Source: Cryomorphaceae bacterium
GTDB lineage: Bacteria; Bacteroidota; Bacteroidia; Flavobacteriales; BACL11
Reading direction: 5' to 3'
Assembly (NCBI GenBank): GCA_949511925.1
Contig: CATEYX010000018.1
Coordinates: 1 to 11,401 of the forward strand
Length of the DNA: 11,401 nt
Below, piece by piece: positions 1 through 6,076 of the stretch (positions within the stretch are counted from its first letter, which is position 1; each line of letters starts with the position of its first letter). The notes beneath the pieces were generated by a model. That model saw nothing but the letters and a program-made list of their open reading frames with translations, was not told where the DNA came from and did not search any database. The position numbers and the translations under genes were made by a program.

Positions 1-260
1 CAGATGTTACCCCTTCAATCTGAGAAAAGTATTCTTTTATAAGTTCTGTATTTAAGCTGTACTTTGCATTGGATTCTGAAGATTCTCTCCAAATAGACAA
101 TTCAATTTTACCTCTTTGTAATTTTTCAGAAAGTAATTTTCTTAGTCCTATTTCTTTATCTCTATAAATAGAAGACATCTTAACATTAGCGTCTATTTGT
201 TTAGAATTAAGCGACCTTACTTCAATAGTAAAGTTAGCATTTGTTAGGTTTAATTCGGCT
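1..260 (-). repeat. Left arm of imperfect inverted repeat (yicC copy)
   Basis: This stretch pairs without gaps, as reverse complement, with 383-642 (position p matches 643-p). Counted by hand over codons 11-87 of the leftward gene, there are about 22 mismatches in 231 bases, so roughly 90% identity. Beyond codon 87 (about position 28 and lower) the similarity falls sharply. The inner edge is abrupt, at the bases AGCCGAA: upstream of it the two arms share nothing. Confidence 0.9.
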
Positions 261-289
261 TTTCCATAGCCAGTCATTGATTGAATCAT
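1..289 (-). CDS. yicC: YicC-family protein, N-terminal part (runs off the left edge)
   Basis: Reading the minus strand from the ATG at 289, the frame is open for 96 codons to the window edge, so only the N-terminal third is visible. It begins MIQSMTGYGKA, the hallmark start of the YicC/YloC family, followed by IEVRSLNSKQID (residues 22-33) and a conserved KLLSEKLQRGKIEL stretch. YicC proteins are endoribonucleases that act on RNA in the cytoplasm; the family normally has about 290 residues and one copy per genome. A perfect Bacteroidetes promoter element lies 17 bases upstream of the start. The gene faces away from, and closely resembles, the YicC gene at 465-1274. About 70% of the changed codons in the shared part are synonymous, which suggests that both were under selection as proteins. 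Whether the C-terminal part is intact cannot be seen. Confidence 0.85.
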   Translation of the reverse strand, partial: MIQSMTGYGKAELNLTNANFTIEVRSLNSKQIDANVKMSSIYRDKEIGLRKLLSEKLQRGKIELSIWRESSESNAKYSLNTELIKEYFSQIEGVTS

Positions 290-305
290 CAGAAAATATT
301 TTTTG

Positions 306-313
306 CAAATTTA
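306..313 (-). promoter_or_regulatory. -7 promoter element TAAATTTG for leftward yicC copy
   Basis: On the minus strand the sequence TAAATTTGC matches the Bacteroidetes primary-sigma -7 consensus TAnnTTTG exactly. It ends 16 bases before the ATG at 289, which would give a very short leader. No convincing -33 TTG element is visible at the usual distance. It lies in the spacer between the inverted repeat arms and points left, away from gmk and nadD. Confidence 0.6.
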
Positions 314-382
314 AGAAAGTTTATTCTTCCTGTCCTTTAAGGGGCTAACACTTACTAAGTACACTCCAATAAAAATAATACT

Positions 383-642
383 AGCCGAAATAAACCTAAA
401 AAATGCTAACTTTACTATTGAAGTAAGGTCGCTTAATTCAAAACAAATAGATGCTAATGTAAGGATGTCTTCTATTTATAGAGATAAAGAAATAGGACTA
501 AGAAAACTACTTTCTGAAAAATTACAAAGAGGAAAAATTGAATTATCTATTTGGAGAGAATCATCAGAGTCAAGTGGCAAATACACCTTAAATACGGAAT
601 TAATAAAAGAGTATCATCAACAAATACTAGAGCTTAGAAAGG
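383..642 (+). repeat. Right arm of imperfect inverted repeat (yicC copy)
   Basis: This is the partner of the arm at 1-260, in the opposite orientation, with a 122-base spacer (261-382) between them. It starts at the bases AGCCGAA, equivalent to codons 11-12 of an intact yicC, and keeps the same reading frame as the other arm. The outer 26 bases or so (from about 617) are only weakly similar. Confidence 0.9.
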
Positions 643-1274
643 AATTAGGAACAAATTATAATGCTTTGTGGTCATTTTATTACTCTGCCTTTAGCATGAA
701 ACCATCTGAGGCGGATATTATACCAACTTTATTGAAAATGCCTGAGATAATGATTAAGGGAGAAGATAAAACAGATGAAAATGAGTGGGAAGAAATAGCA
801 AAAGGAATAGATATTGCCATTGGCAATATATTGCAATTTCGATTGGATGAAGGTGAAAAATTAGAGGCCGATATTACTGTAAGAATTAATAAATTATCTG
901 CTTTATTGGTTGATATTTCCCCTTTTGCAAAATCAAGAATTGAAAAAGTAAAGAAAAGTTTAGCAGATAAATTAGCTGAGATTGACACTAAGAATATTGA
1001 TGAAAATAGATTTGAGCAAGAGCTAATCTACTATTTAGAAAAACAAGATATTACTGAAGAGCAGGTGCGCTTAGACGCTCATCTTTTGTATTTTATTGAA
1101 ACTATGAAAGCAGAGGCTCCTAATGGTAAAAAGTTGGGATTTATAGGTCAAGAAATTGGTAGAGAAATAAATACTATTGGATCTAAATCATCAGATGCAG
1201 AGATGCAAAAAATTGTAGTACAGATGAAAGATGAATTAGAAAAAATTAAAGAGCAATTATTAAATATTCTGTAA
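465..1274 (+). CDS. yicC: YicC-family endoribonuclease, 5' end missing
   Basis: The 269 codons from the first ATG show the YicC family signature: RLDEGEKLEADI (residues 126-137), DITEEQVRLDAHL (195-207), and a C-terminal block GKKLGFIGQEIGREINTIG (221-239) that matches the DUF1732 end of the family. YicC is a cytoplasmic RNA-cleaving protein. This gene lacks its proper start. The frame is open back to 315 and, from about 384, encodes residues equivalent to 11-37 of a normal YicC, but there is no ATG there and no MIQSMTGYGK leader; a full gene would give about 306 residues. The ATG at 465 is a conserved internal methionine, so a protein started there would miss the first strand of the fold. 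A one-mismatch -7 element (TAACTTTA, 407-414) could drive it. The stop directly abuts the gmk start. The body shows no frameshift or stop, so the damage is recent, conditional on orientation, or tolerated. Confidence 0.85.
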   Translation: MSSIYRDKEIGLRKLLSEKLQRGKIELSIWRESSESSGKYTLNTELIKEYHQQILELRKELGTNYNALWSFYYSAFSMKPSEADIIPTLLKMPEIMIKGEDKTDENEWEEIAKGIDIAIGNILQFRLDEGEKLEADITVRINKLSALLVDISPFAKSRIEKVKKSLADKLAEIDTKNIDENRFEQELIYYLEKQDITEEQVRLDAHLLYFIETMKAEAPNGKKLGFIGQEIGREINTIGSKSSDAEMQKIVVQMKDELEKIKEQLLNIL

Positions 1275-1838
1275 GTGGGAAAACTCATTGTTATATCAGC
1301 TCCATCAGGGGCAGGAAAAACTTCTATTGTTCATCAGTTATTGAAGGATATACCTGAACTTTCTTTTTCCGTTTCGGCATCTAGCCGTGAAAGGAGGGAG
1401 AATGAAGTACATGGAAAAGATTATTATTTTTTAGGTGTAGAAGGATTTCAACAAAAGATAAAAGAAGATGCTTTTCTAGAATGGGAGCAGGTGTATGAAA
1501 ATCAGTATTACGGAACCTTAAAATCAGAGATTGAAAGAATTTGGAGTGAAGGGAAAACCGTAATTTTTGATGTTGATGTTGTAGGAGGATTAAATATAAA
1601 AAAACAATATTCTAAAGAATGTTTGTCTATTTTTATTATGCCACCATCACTAGAGATTTTAGCGGAAAGGTTAATTGGCAGAGGGTCGGAATCTGATCAA
1701 AGCGCTAAAAAAAGATTAGATAAGGCGGCGCAAGAAATATCAAAAAATAAGCAATTTGACACTATAATACTGAATGATGATTTTAAAACTGCCTGTGAAC
1801 AGACCAAAGAAATAATTACTAATTTTATAAACGCATAA
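1275..1838 (+). CDS. gmk: Guanylate kinase
   Basis: This cytoplasmic enzyme phosphorylates GMP (and dGMP) to GDP with ATP, and is essential for making GTP. The 187-residue length is normal. The P-loop is SAPSGAGKTS (residues 8-17). The GMP-binding region SRERRENEVHGKDYYF (37-52) carries the expected R38, R41 and Y51, and E70 and Y79 follow. FDVDVVGG (98-105) is the family's D-x-D-x-x-GG strand, and the ATP lid is around RLIGRGSESDQSAKKRL (132-148). The start is a GTG that follows the yicC stop codon without a gap. The next in-frame methionine (residue 122) is far beyond the P-loop, so GTG is the real start. Translation is therefore probably coupled to that of yicC, whose own start is missing. 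nadD follows after two bases. Confidence 0.96.
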   Translation: MGKLIVISAPSGAGKTSIVHQLLKDIPELSFSVSASSRERRENEVHGKDYYFLGVEGFQQKIKEDAFLEWEQVYENQYYGTLKSEIERIWSEGKTVIFDVDVVGGLNIKKQYSKECLSIFIMPPSLEILAERLIGRGSESDQSAKKRLDKAAQEISKNKQFDTIILNDDFKTACEQTKEIITNFINA

Positions 1839-1840
1839 GC

Positions 1841-2410
1841 ATGAAAATAGGTCTTTTTTTTGGAAGTTTTAACCCCATGCATGTAGGGCATAAGATTATT
1901 GCATCTTATCTGACAGAATTTTCTAATTTGGAAAAAGTCTTATTTGTAGTATCTCCTCAAAATCCTTTGAAACAAAAAAGGACTTTGTTGGATCAAAATC
2001 ATAGGCTTCAGATTATTAAAGCTGAGTTAGAGGAGAATCCTAAATTAGATGTGTCGGATGTAGAGTTTAGTATGCCACAACCTTCATACACTATTGACAC
2101 TTTAGTACGTTTGAAAGAAGAGCATCCTGAGCATGAGTATGCTTTAATTATGGGTGCTGATAATTTGCAGAACTTCCATAAGTGGAAAAACTTTGAGCAA
2201 ATTCTGGAAGACTACTCTATATATGTGTATCCAAGGCATGGCTATGAAGTGGAAGGGTCTCACGAAAATATACACTTGATTGAGGGCGTTCCACAAATGG
2301 AAATATCAGCTTCCTTCATCAGAAATTCAATACAACAAGGAAAAGATATTTCTTATTTAATGCCAGAGAAAGCTTGGAAATATACTGATGAAATGAATTT
2401 TTATAAATAG
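1841..2410 (+). CDS. nadD: Nicotinate-nucleotide adenylyltransferase
   Basis: NadD joins nicotinate mononucleotide and ATP to give deamido-NAD, the penultimate step of NAD synthesis, in the cytoplasm. The 189-residue protein has the nucleotidyltransferase signature GSFNPMHVGH (residues 8-17, the GxFxPxHxGH motif) and the second ATP-binding motif ISASFIR (155-161, the family's SxSxxR). It also has the NadD-typical SYTIDTL (82-88), GADN (105-108) and FHKW (112-115), which favour NadD over phosphopantetheine adenylyltransferase. It begins two bases after gmk, so it is almost certainly co-transcribed with it. The yicC-gmk-nadD order is a common arrangement in Bacteroidetes. Confidence 0.95.
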   Translation: MKIGLFFGSFNPMHVGHKIIASYLTEFSNLEKVLFVVSPQNPLKQKRTLLDQNHRLQIIKAELEENPKLDVSDVEFSMPQPSYTIDTLVRLKEEHPEHEYALIMGADNLQNFHKWKNFEQILEDYSIYVYPRHGYEVEGSHENIHLIEGVPQMEISASFIRNSIQQGKDISYLMPEKAWKYTDEMNFYK

Positions 2411-2411
2411 G

Positions 2412-2502
2412 AAATAGTTATTAGTTGCTAGTTTGTAGTTGTTATAAATTAGAAAAGAGATGAGAGAGAAATTAGAAAAGAAAATAGATAAAATGTCATA
2501 TC
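2412..2502 (+). repeat. Leader sequence shared with the glutaminyl-cyclase gene
   Basis: The stretch from the end of nadD into the next gene shares ordered blocks with the minus-strand leader at 6103-6043. These are AAATAGTTA (2412-2420), TAGTTGTTA (2436-2444), an A-rich GAAAAGAG run just before the ATG, and ATGTCATATC (2493-2502) inside the gene. The spacings differ by small insertions. Both copies lead into lipoprotein genes. Either a duplicated leader or a dispersed intergenic repeat would explain it. Confidence 0.45.
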
Positions 2503-2894
2503 TAACCTTGCGTGAGATATCTACAATTTCCCTTGTTACACTGCTTTTATTGTTTTCCTCCTGTAGCCTTACTACGAAAGTAGAACAGATAGTTGAAATA
2601 GAAGTAGTTAATATACAAAGTGAAGATGTGCCCGGCTTAGTTGTATCACCTTACGCTTTTACTGGCTGGTGGGTATATGGTGAAGGGCAACACATTTTTA
2701 AAGATGAGCTAACATTGGAAGAATATGATTTAGTTTTCCCCAATGAAAATATGGAGGAGCTAGTTGAATTATATGTATCAGTTTGTGAAATGGAATATTT
2801 TCCTATGGAATGCCAAATGACAGGGATTTTAATTGGTAGCATACTATCAGTTCAAGAGTTTGAAATCCTATATATTCAAGGCTGCGGGGAGTAA
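2460..2894 (+). CDS. Small lipoprotein of unknown function
   Basis: The 144-residue product has a charged N-terminus, a hydrophobic stretch (about residues 19-33) and a lipobox LFSSC with the acylated cysteine at C35. It should therefore be exported and anchored to a membrane. Lipoproteins with S at +2 in Bacteroidetes can be sorted to either membrane. The mature part of about 110 residues is acidic and contains GWWVYGEGQHIF (69-80) and VCEMEYFPMECQMTG (108-122), with further cysteines at 109, 118 and 142. I do not recognise the domain. The ATG at 2460 follows an A-rich leader. An in-frame ATG at 2493 (M12) would give a more typical 23-residue signal peptide and is a real alternative. It sits 49 bases after nadD in the same direction, and no terminator or exact promoter element lies between. 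Confidence 0.75.
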   Translation: MREKLEKKIDKMSYLTLREISTISLVTLLLLFSSCSLTTKVEQIVEIEVVNIQSEDVPGLVVSPYAFTGWWVYGEGQHIFKDELTLEEYDLVFPNENMEELVELYVSVCEMEYFPMECQMTGILIGSILSVQEFEILYIQGCGE

Positions 2895-2928
2895 TCACTT
2901 CTTTATTCCATTATCCAATCTATTATCC

Positions 2929-2936
2929 TAACTTTG
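2929..2936 (+). promoter_or_regulatory. -7 promoter element TAACTTTG for the helicase gene
   Basis: TAACTTTGC matches TAnnTTTG exactly and lies in the 74-base gap between the lipoprotein gene and the helicase gene. It ends 32 bases before the helicase ATG, giving a leader of about 25 bases that contains a small hairpin. No clear -33 element is visible. Confidence 0.6.
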
Positions 2937-2945
2937 CAAAAAACT

Positions 2946-2963
2946 AATTCCACAAAAGGAATT
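2946..2963 (+). promoter_or_regulatory. Small hairpin in the helicase 5' leader
   Basis: AATTCC (2946-2951) and GGAATT (2958-2963) form a perfect 6-bp stem with loop ACAAAA, ending five bases before the ATG at 2969. It falls within the predicted transcript leader, so it could slow translation initiation until unwound, for example by the encoded helicase. The stem is short and A/T-rich, and it may be chance. Confidence 0.35.
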
Positions 2964-2968
2964 CCCCT

Positions 2969-4237
2969 ATGAAATTTGAAGATTTAAACTTACACCCTAC
3001 TTTACTAAAAGCGGTAAAAGACCAAAACTATATTAATCCAACTGCAATCCAAGAGCAAGCAATTCCTTTAATCCTAAAGAATAATGATGTGCTTGGAACT
3101 GCCCAAACAGGAACAGGAAAAACAGCTGCTTTTGCCCTACCTATTTTGCATCATTTGATAAATGAGAAAAGTAATAATAATGGGAAAACTAAAATAAGAG
3201 CTTTGGTAGTTACCCCTACTAGGGAACTTGCTATACAAATTGGAGAGAATTTCACAGACTATGCAAAGTACAATAATATAAAAAATACTGTAATTTTTGG
3301 TGGAGTAAAACAAGGTACGCAAACCAATGCATTAGCTAATGGGGTAGATGTATTAGTGGCAACTCCAGGTAGGTTATTGGATTTAATGGGACAAGGATTC
3401 GTTTCCTTAAATGATATTGGTTACTTTGTGTTAGATGAAGCTGATAGAATGTTGGATATGGGTTTTATCAATGATATTAAGAAGTTATTAGAGAAATTAC
3501 CAAAAAATCGTCAATCTTTATTTTTCTCGGCTACTATGCCTAATAGTATTTTAACACTTTCTAATACTATTTTGCGTAATCCAAAAAAGATTGCGGTACA
3601 TCAAGTTTCTACTACTGCCGAAACTATTCAGCAATCAATTTACTACACAAATAAAAGTGATAAAAAAGACTTGTTATTCCACATTTTGAAAAATAAAGAT
3701 ATCAATCAGATTTTGGTATTTTCAAGAACAAAACATGGTGCGGATAGGATAGTTCGTAATTTACAAAAAAATAATATTGAGGCGGCTGCAATACATGGTG
3801 ATAAATCACAAAATCAAAGACAGAGAGCATTACAATCCTTTAAAGATTATAAGGTAAGAGTATTGGTAGCAACCGATATTGCTGCAAGAGGAATTGATAT
3901 TGATAAACTAAGTTATGTGCTTAATTACGACATTCCTAATGAGCCAGAAACCTATGTGCATAGGATTGGTAGATGTGGTAGAGCAGGTGAAAAGGGCGTT
4001 TCAATTTCAATTTGTGAGCCAGAAGAAAATGTTTATGCTAAAGATATTGAAAAGCTAATAAAGCAGAAAATTGAAGCCGTTCAAAACCATCCTTTTCCTC
4101 AAACTGAAAAACCTATGAATGCTCAGCAGAAAAAGGAATCTGAAAAAGAAAAAAACAGAAAGAAGCAAGAGTTTTTTGCCAACAGAAATAAAAATAGGAA
4201 TGCTGGAAAAGCAAATCCTAGAAACAATAGGAGGTAG
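2969..4237 (+). CDS. DEAD-box ATP-dependent RNA helicase, RhlE-like
   Basis: This protein unwinds or remodels RNA with ATP; RhlE-type members act in ribosome assembly and RNA turnover. All core motifs are present in order: the Q-motif with F3 and the PTAIQEQAIP segment (24-33), motif I AQTGTGKT (45-52), PTRELA (83-88), GG (111-112), TPGR (132-135), DEAD (156-159), SAT (187-189), the FSRTK motif (251-255), ATDIAARGID (301-310) and HRIGRCGRAG (331-340). Motif VI has Cys at 336 where most family members have Thr. After about residue 375 comes a 45-residue basic tail rich in K, R, N and Q, a typical RNA-binding extension. It has its own promoter at 2929-2936. The 32-base gap to the next gene suggests co-transcription with the VF530-type gene up to the terminator at 4524. 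Confidence 0.94.
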   Translation: MKFEDLNLHPTLLKAVKDQNYINPTAIQEQAIPLILKNNDVLGTAQTGTGKTAAFALPILHHLINEKSNNNGKTKIRALVVTPTRELAIQIGENFTDYAKYNNIKNTVIFGGVKQGTQTNALANGVDVLVATPGRLLDLMGQGFVSLNDIGYFVLDEADRMLDMGFINDIKKLLEKLPKNRQSLFFSATMPNSILTLSNTILRNPKKIAVHQVSTTAETIQQSIYYTNKSDKKDLLFHILKNKDINQILVFSRTKHGADRIVRNLQKNNIEAAAIHGDKSQNQRQRALQSFKDYKVRVLVATDIAARGIDIDKLSYVLNYDIPNEPETYVHRIGRCGRAGEKGVSISICEPEENVYAKDIEKLIKQKIEAVQNHPFPQTEKPMNAQQKKESEKEKNRKKQEFFANRNKNRNAGKANPRNNRR

Positions 4238-4269
4238 ATTATTAAATTACAAGTATAAATACTCCAACA

Positions 4270-4509
4270 ATGACTGATAATATTAAGATTGATAATTCCC
4301 AAGACAATAATCCATTACACGGAATAAGATTAATTGACATCCTTGAGTTTCTTGTGGAAGAATATGGATGGGAAGATCTAGGTTATGAAATAAACATCAA
4401 TTGCTTTACAAATAACCCTTCTATTAATTCCAGTCTTAAGTTTTTAAGAAAGACCCAATGGGCAAGGGATAAAGTAGAGAGACTTTATTTGAAAACGCTT
4501 AAGAAGTAA
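4270..4509 (+). CDS. VF530-family (DUF2132) small DNA-binding-type protein
   Basis: The 79-residue protein matches the VF530/DUF2132 family as I remember it: NPLHGIRLIDILEFLVEEYG (residues 14-33), WEDLG (34-38), NCFTNNPSINSSLKFLRKT (44-62), QWARDKVERLYL (63-74). Pfam names the family after a Vibrio fischeri protein described as DNA-binding; the biological role is not known. There are no transmembrane or export signals, so it is probably cytoplasmic. It lies 32 bases after the helicase gene and is followed by a strong terminator, so helicase and VF530 likely form a two-gene unit. Confidence 0.88.
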   Translation: MTDNIKIDNSQDNNPLHGIRLIDILEFLVEEYGWEDLGYEININCFTNNPSINSSLKFLRKTQWARDKVERLYLKTLKK

Positions 4510-4523
4510 GGCACACCAAAATT

Positions 4524-4557
4524 AAAACCCACTCATTTGAGTGGGTTTTCTTATTTT
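4524..4557 (+). terminator. Rho-independent terminator after the VF530 gene
   Basis: AAAACCCACTCA (4524-4535) and TGAGTGGGTTTT (4538-4549) are perfect inverted repeats around TT. In practice this is an 11-bp stem with a four-base loop, GC-rich in its upper half, followed by the T-rich run CTTATTTT. It ends the helicase-VF530 transcript. Because the stem is flanked by A and T runs it could also work in the other direction. It ends only a few bases before the start of the next gene. Confidence 0.88.
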
Positions 4558-4563
4558 AGCATT

Positions 4564-5043
4564 ATGAATACTATAATTCGGAAAGGAATAAAAAAAGATT
4601 TACCATCAGTTTTAAAATTAATAAAAGAACTAGCTGATTATGAAAATGCATCAGATCAAGTAACGATTACTCTAGATAATTTAGAGCAGGATGGTTTTGG
4701 CACTCACCCTTGGTATTGGTTTTTAGTTGCCGAAAAAGATGATGAAATTATTGGGTTATCTTTTTATTGGATTCGCTACTCAACATGGAAAGGTAAATTT
4801 TTATTTCTTGAAGATTTTGTGATAAAAGAAGAATATAGAAGGCATGGTATTGGATCTAAATTATTTAAAGAAACAATTAAAATATCTAAGCAGTTAAATC
4901 TGAATGGAATGATATGGCAAGTATTAGACTGGAATAGTCAGGCAATAGATTTCTATAAGAAGTTTGATGCAGAGATTAGTAAAGATTGGCTAAATGGAAA
5001 GCTTACAAAACAACAAATTGAAAATATAAATAAACTTCTTTAA
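4564..5043 (+). CDS. GNAT acetyltransferase, spermidine/thialysine acetyltransferase-like
   Basis: The 159-residue protein is a single GNAT domain that transfers acetyl from acetyl-CoA to an amine. The acetyl-CoA loop is R92-x-x-G95-x-G97 in YRRHGIGSKL. The segments YSTWKGKFLFLEDFVI (72-87) and DWNSQAIDFYKKF (122-134) closely resemble the eukaryotic-type diamine acetyltransferases (SSAT1/SSAT2), which acetylate spermidine or thialysine. The substrate here is inferred only from that resemblance. The ATG at 4564 is chosen because the family's N-terminal strand (IIRKGIKKDL) starts there. An earlier in-frame TTG at 4537 lies inside the terminator stem. The start is seven bases after the terminator T-run; a one-mismatch -7 element (TATTTTAG, 4552-4559) overlaps that run. 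It converges with the glutaminyl-cyclase gene, 28 bases away. Confidence 0.87.
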   Translation: MNTIIRKGIKKDLPSVLKLIKELADYENASDQVTITLDNLEQDGFGTHPWYWFLVAEKDDEIIGLSFYWIRYSTWKGKFLFLEDFVIKEEYRRHGIGSKLFKETIKISKQLNLNGMIWQVLDWNSQAIDFYKKFDAEISKDWLNGKLTKQQIENINKLL

Positions 5044-5071
5044 AAAATCTTAGAATTTGAATGTGCTTTTT

Positions 5072-6076
5072 CTACTCAGTATAGATAACCTCTAACAAAG
5101 TTTGTCCCACAGCATTTAAGGTGCTTTTGTCGATATTATCCATATCATCTTTATGTGTATGCCAATGCTGATTAAAGTTACTTTCTGTTGCAGGATCGTA
5201 CTCAATAATATCAATAGTTGGGATGCCTGTAATTGTATTCACATAATAATGATCATCTAATATCTGATTTGCATTTTCAAATACAAAATGATTACCAAAG
5301 CCCAATCGACTTGCCTTGCGCCACACTTTCTGTAGGATTTTTGATCCATAATAAAAGGAAATCTGCTCGTGCCTGAATGTAGCATCCTTTGCTCCTACCA
5401 TATCTAACAAAATCCCATATTGTGCAAAGTAGTTTTGTTTATGCGGATTGTTACTCCAGTATTGTGACCCTAAACACCAAGAATCCTGCATAATTGGAAA
5501 ACCAGAATTTTCAGGTTGACCATAATCTTCTGCATCAAAAAGGATAATATCCACTCCTATTTTAGGATTTCTAATACTGAATTGTCTTGCCATTTCTATT
5601 AAAACTCCAACTCCACTTCCTCCATCATTTGCACCAAGTATTGGCTTGTTTTGGTTTTCAGTATCATGGTCGGCAATGTGCCTGCTATCCCAATGCGCAA
5701 AAAGAGCTACTCTATTATTTTTTTCAGCAGAAAAGCTAGCTATGATATTTTTTAGAGTATGATTTTTACCATCATAGGTAGTAATTGCGGCTTCTTGTAC
5801 AATTACAGTTGGCGTATAGGTTTTGAATTTTTTTTCTAACCAAATTGCACAGCTTCCCCATCCTTTGCTTGATATTACTCTAGGACCAAAACTAACTTGT
5901 TTTGCTACAAAGGCATAAGCAGAATCTGCATTAAAAGTAGGGACTTCAATTTTTACTTTTGGCTTTGAAACGGTTTTAGTTTTCTGCTGAGGTTCTGTGG
6001 AACATCCAATAATTAATAAACTAGAAATGATTAGCAGGCTTCGATATGACATATTTTTTATTCTCTGTGTATTCAT
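5072..6076 (-). CDS. Glutaminyl-peptide cyclotransferase-like M28 lipoprotein
   Basis: The 334-residue protein has a signal peptide and lipobox LIIGC with the acylated cysteine at C25, so it works outside the cytoplasm. The rest is an M28 peptidase fold resembling animal-type glutaminyl cyclases, which convert N-terminal Gln to pyroglutamate. Matching motifs are AHWDSR (127-132), GANDGGSGVG (148-157), FDAEDYG (180-186), LLDMVGA (223-229), DDH (274-276) and HWHTHKDD (304-311). By comparison with human QC, D151, D184 and H306 would hold the zinc, E183 would be the catalytic acid, and W305 would line the pocket. Only one zinc is expected. An aminopeptidase function cannot be excluded. The gene is last in the tdh-cysS operon, 21 bases after cysS. 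An in-frame ATG at 6052 (M9) is an alternative start. Confidence 0.85.
   Translation of the reverse strand: MNTQRIKNMSYRSLLIISSLLIIGCSTEPQQKTKTVSKPKVKIEVPTFNADSAYAFVAKQVSFGPRVISSKGWGSCAIWLEKKFKTYTPTVIVQEAAITTYDGKNHTLKNIIASFSAEKNNRVALFAHWDSRHIADHDTENQNKPILGANDGGSGVGVLIEMARQFSIRNPKIGVDIILFDAEDYGQPENSGFPIMQDSWCLGSQYWSNNPHKQNYFAQYGILLDMVGAKDATFRHEQISFYYGSKILQKVWRKASRLGFGNHFVFENANQILDDHYYVNTITGIPTIDIIEYDPATESNFNQHWHTHKDDMDNIDKSTLNAVGQTLLEVIYTE

Noticed and set aside
297..305. Rightward promoter candidate TATTTTTTG for the gmk-linked yicC
   Set aside because: The spacing is one base too long for TAnnTTTG and it has no start codon close downstream; the A/T-rich context makes chance likely.
1..642. 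Inverted repeat as IS or transposon ends
   Set aside because: The arms are coding sequence of yicC in the same frame, no transposase or target duplication is visible, and the spacer is only 122 bases.
680..988. 102-codon minus-strand open frame inside yicC
   Set aside because: It is antisense to a gene with clear family motifs and has no recognisable protein features of its own.
4537..4563. In-frame TTG that would extend the acetyltransferase by nine residues
   Set aside because: It lies inside the terminator stem, and the family's N-terminal strand starts at the ATG at 4564.
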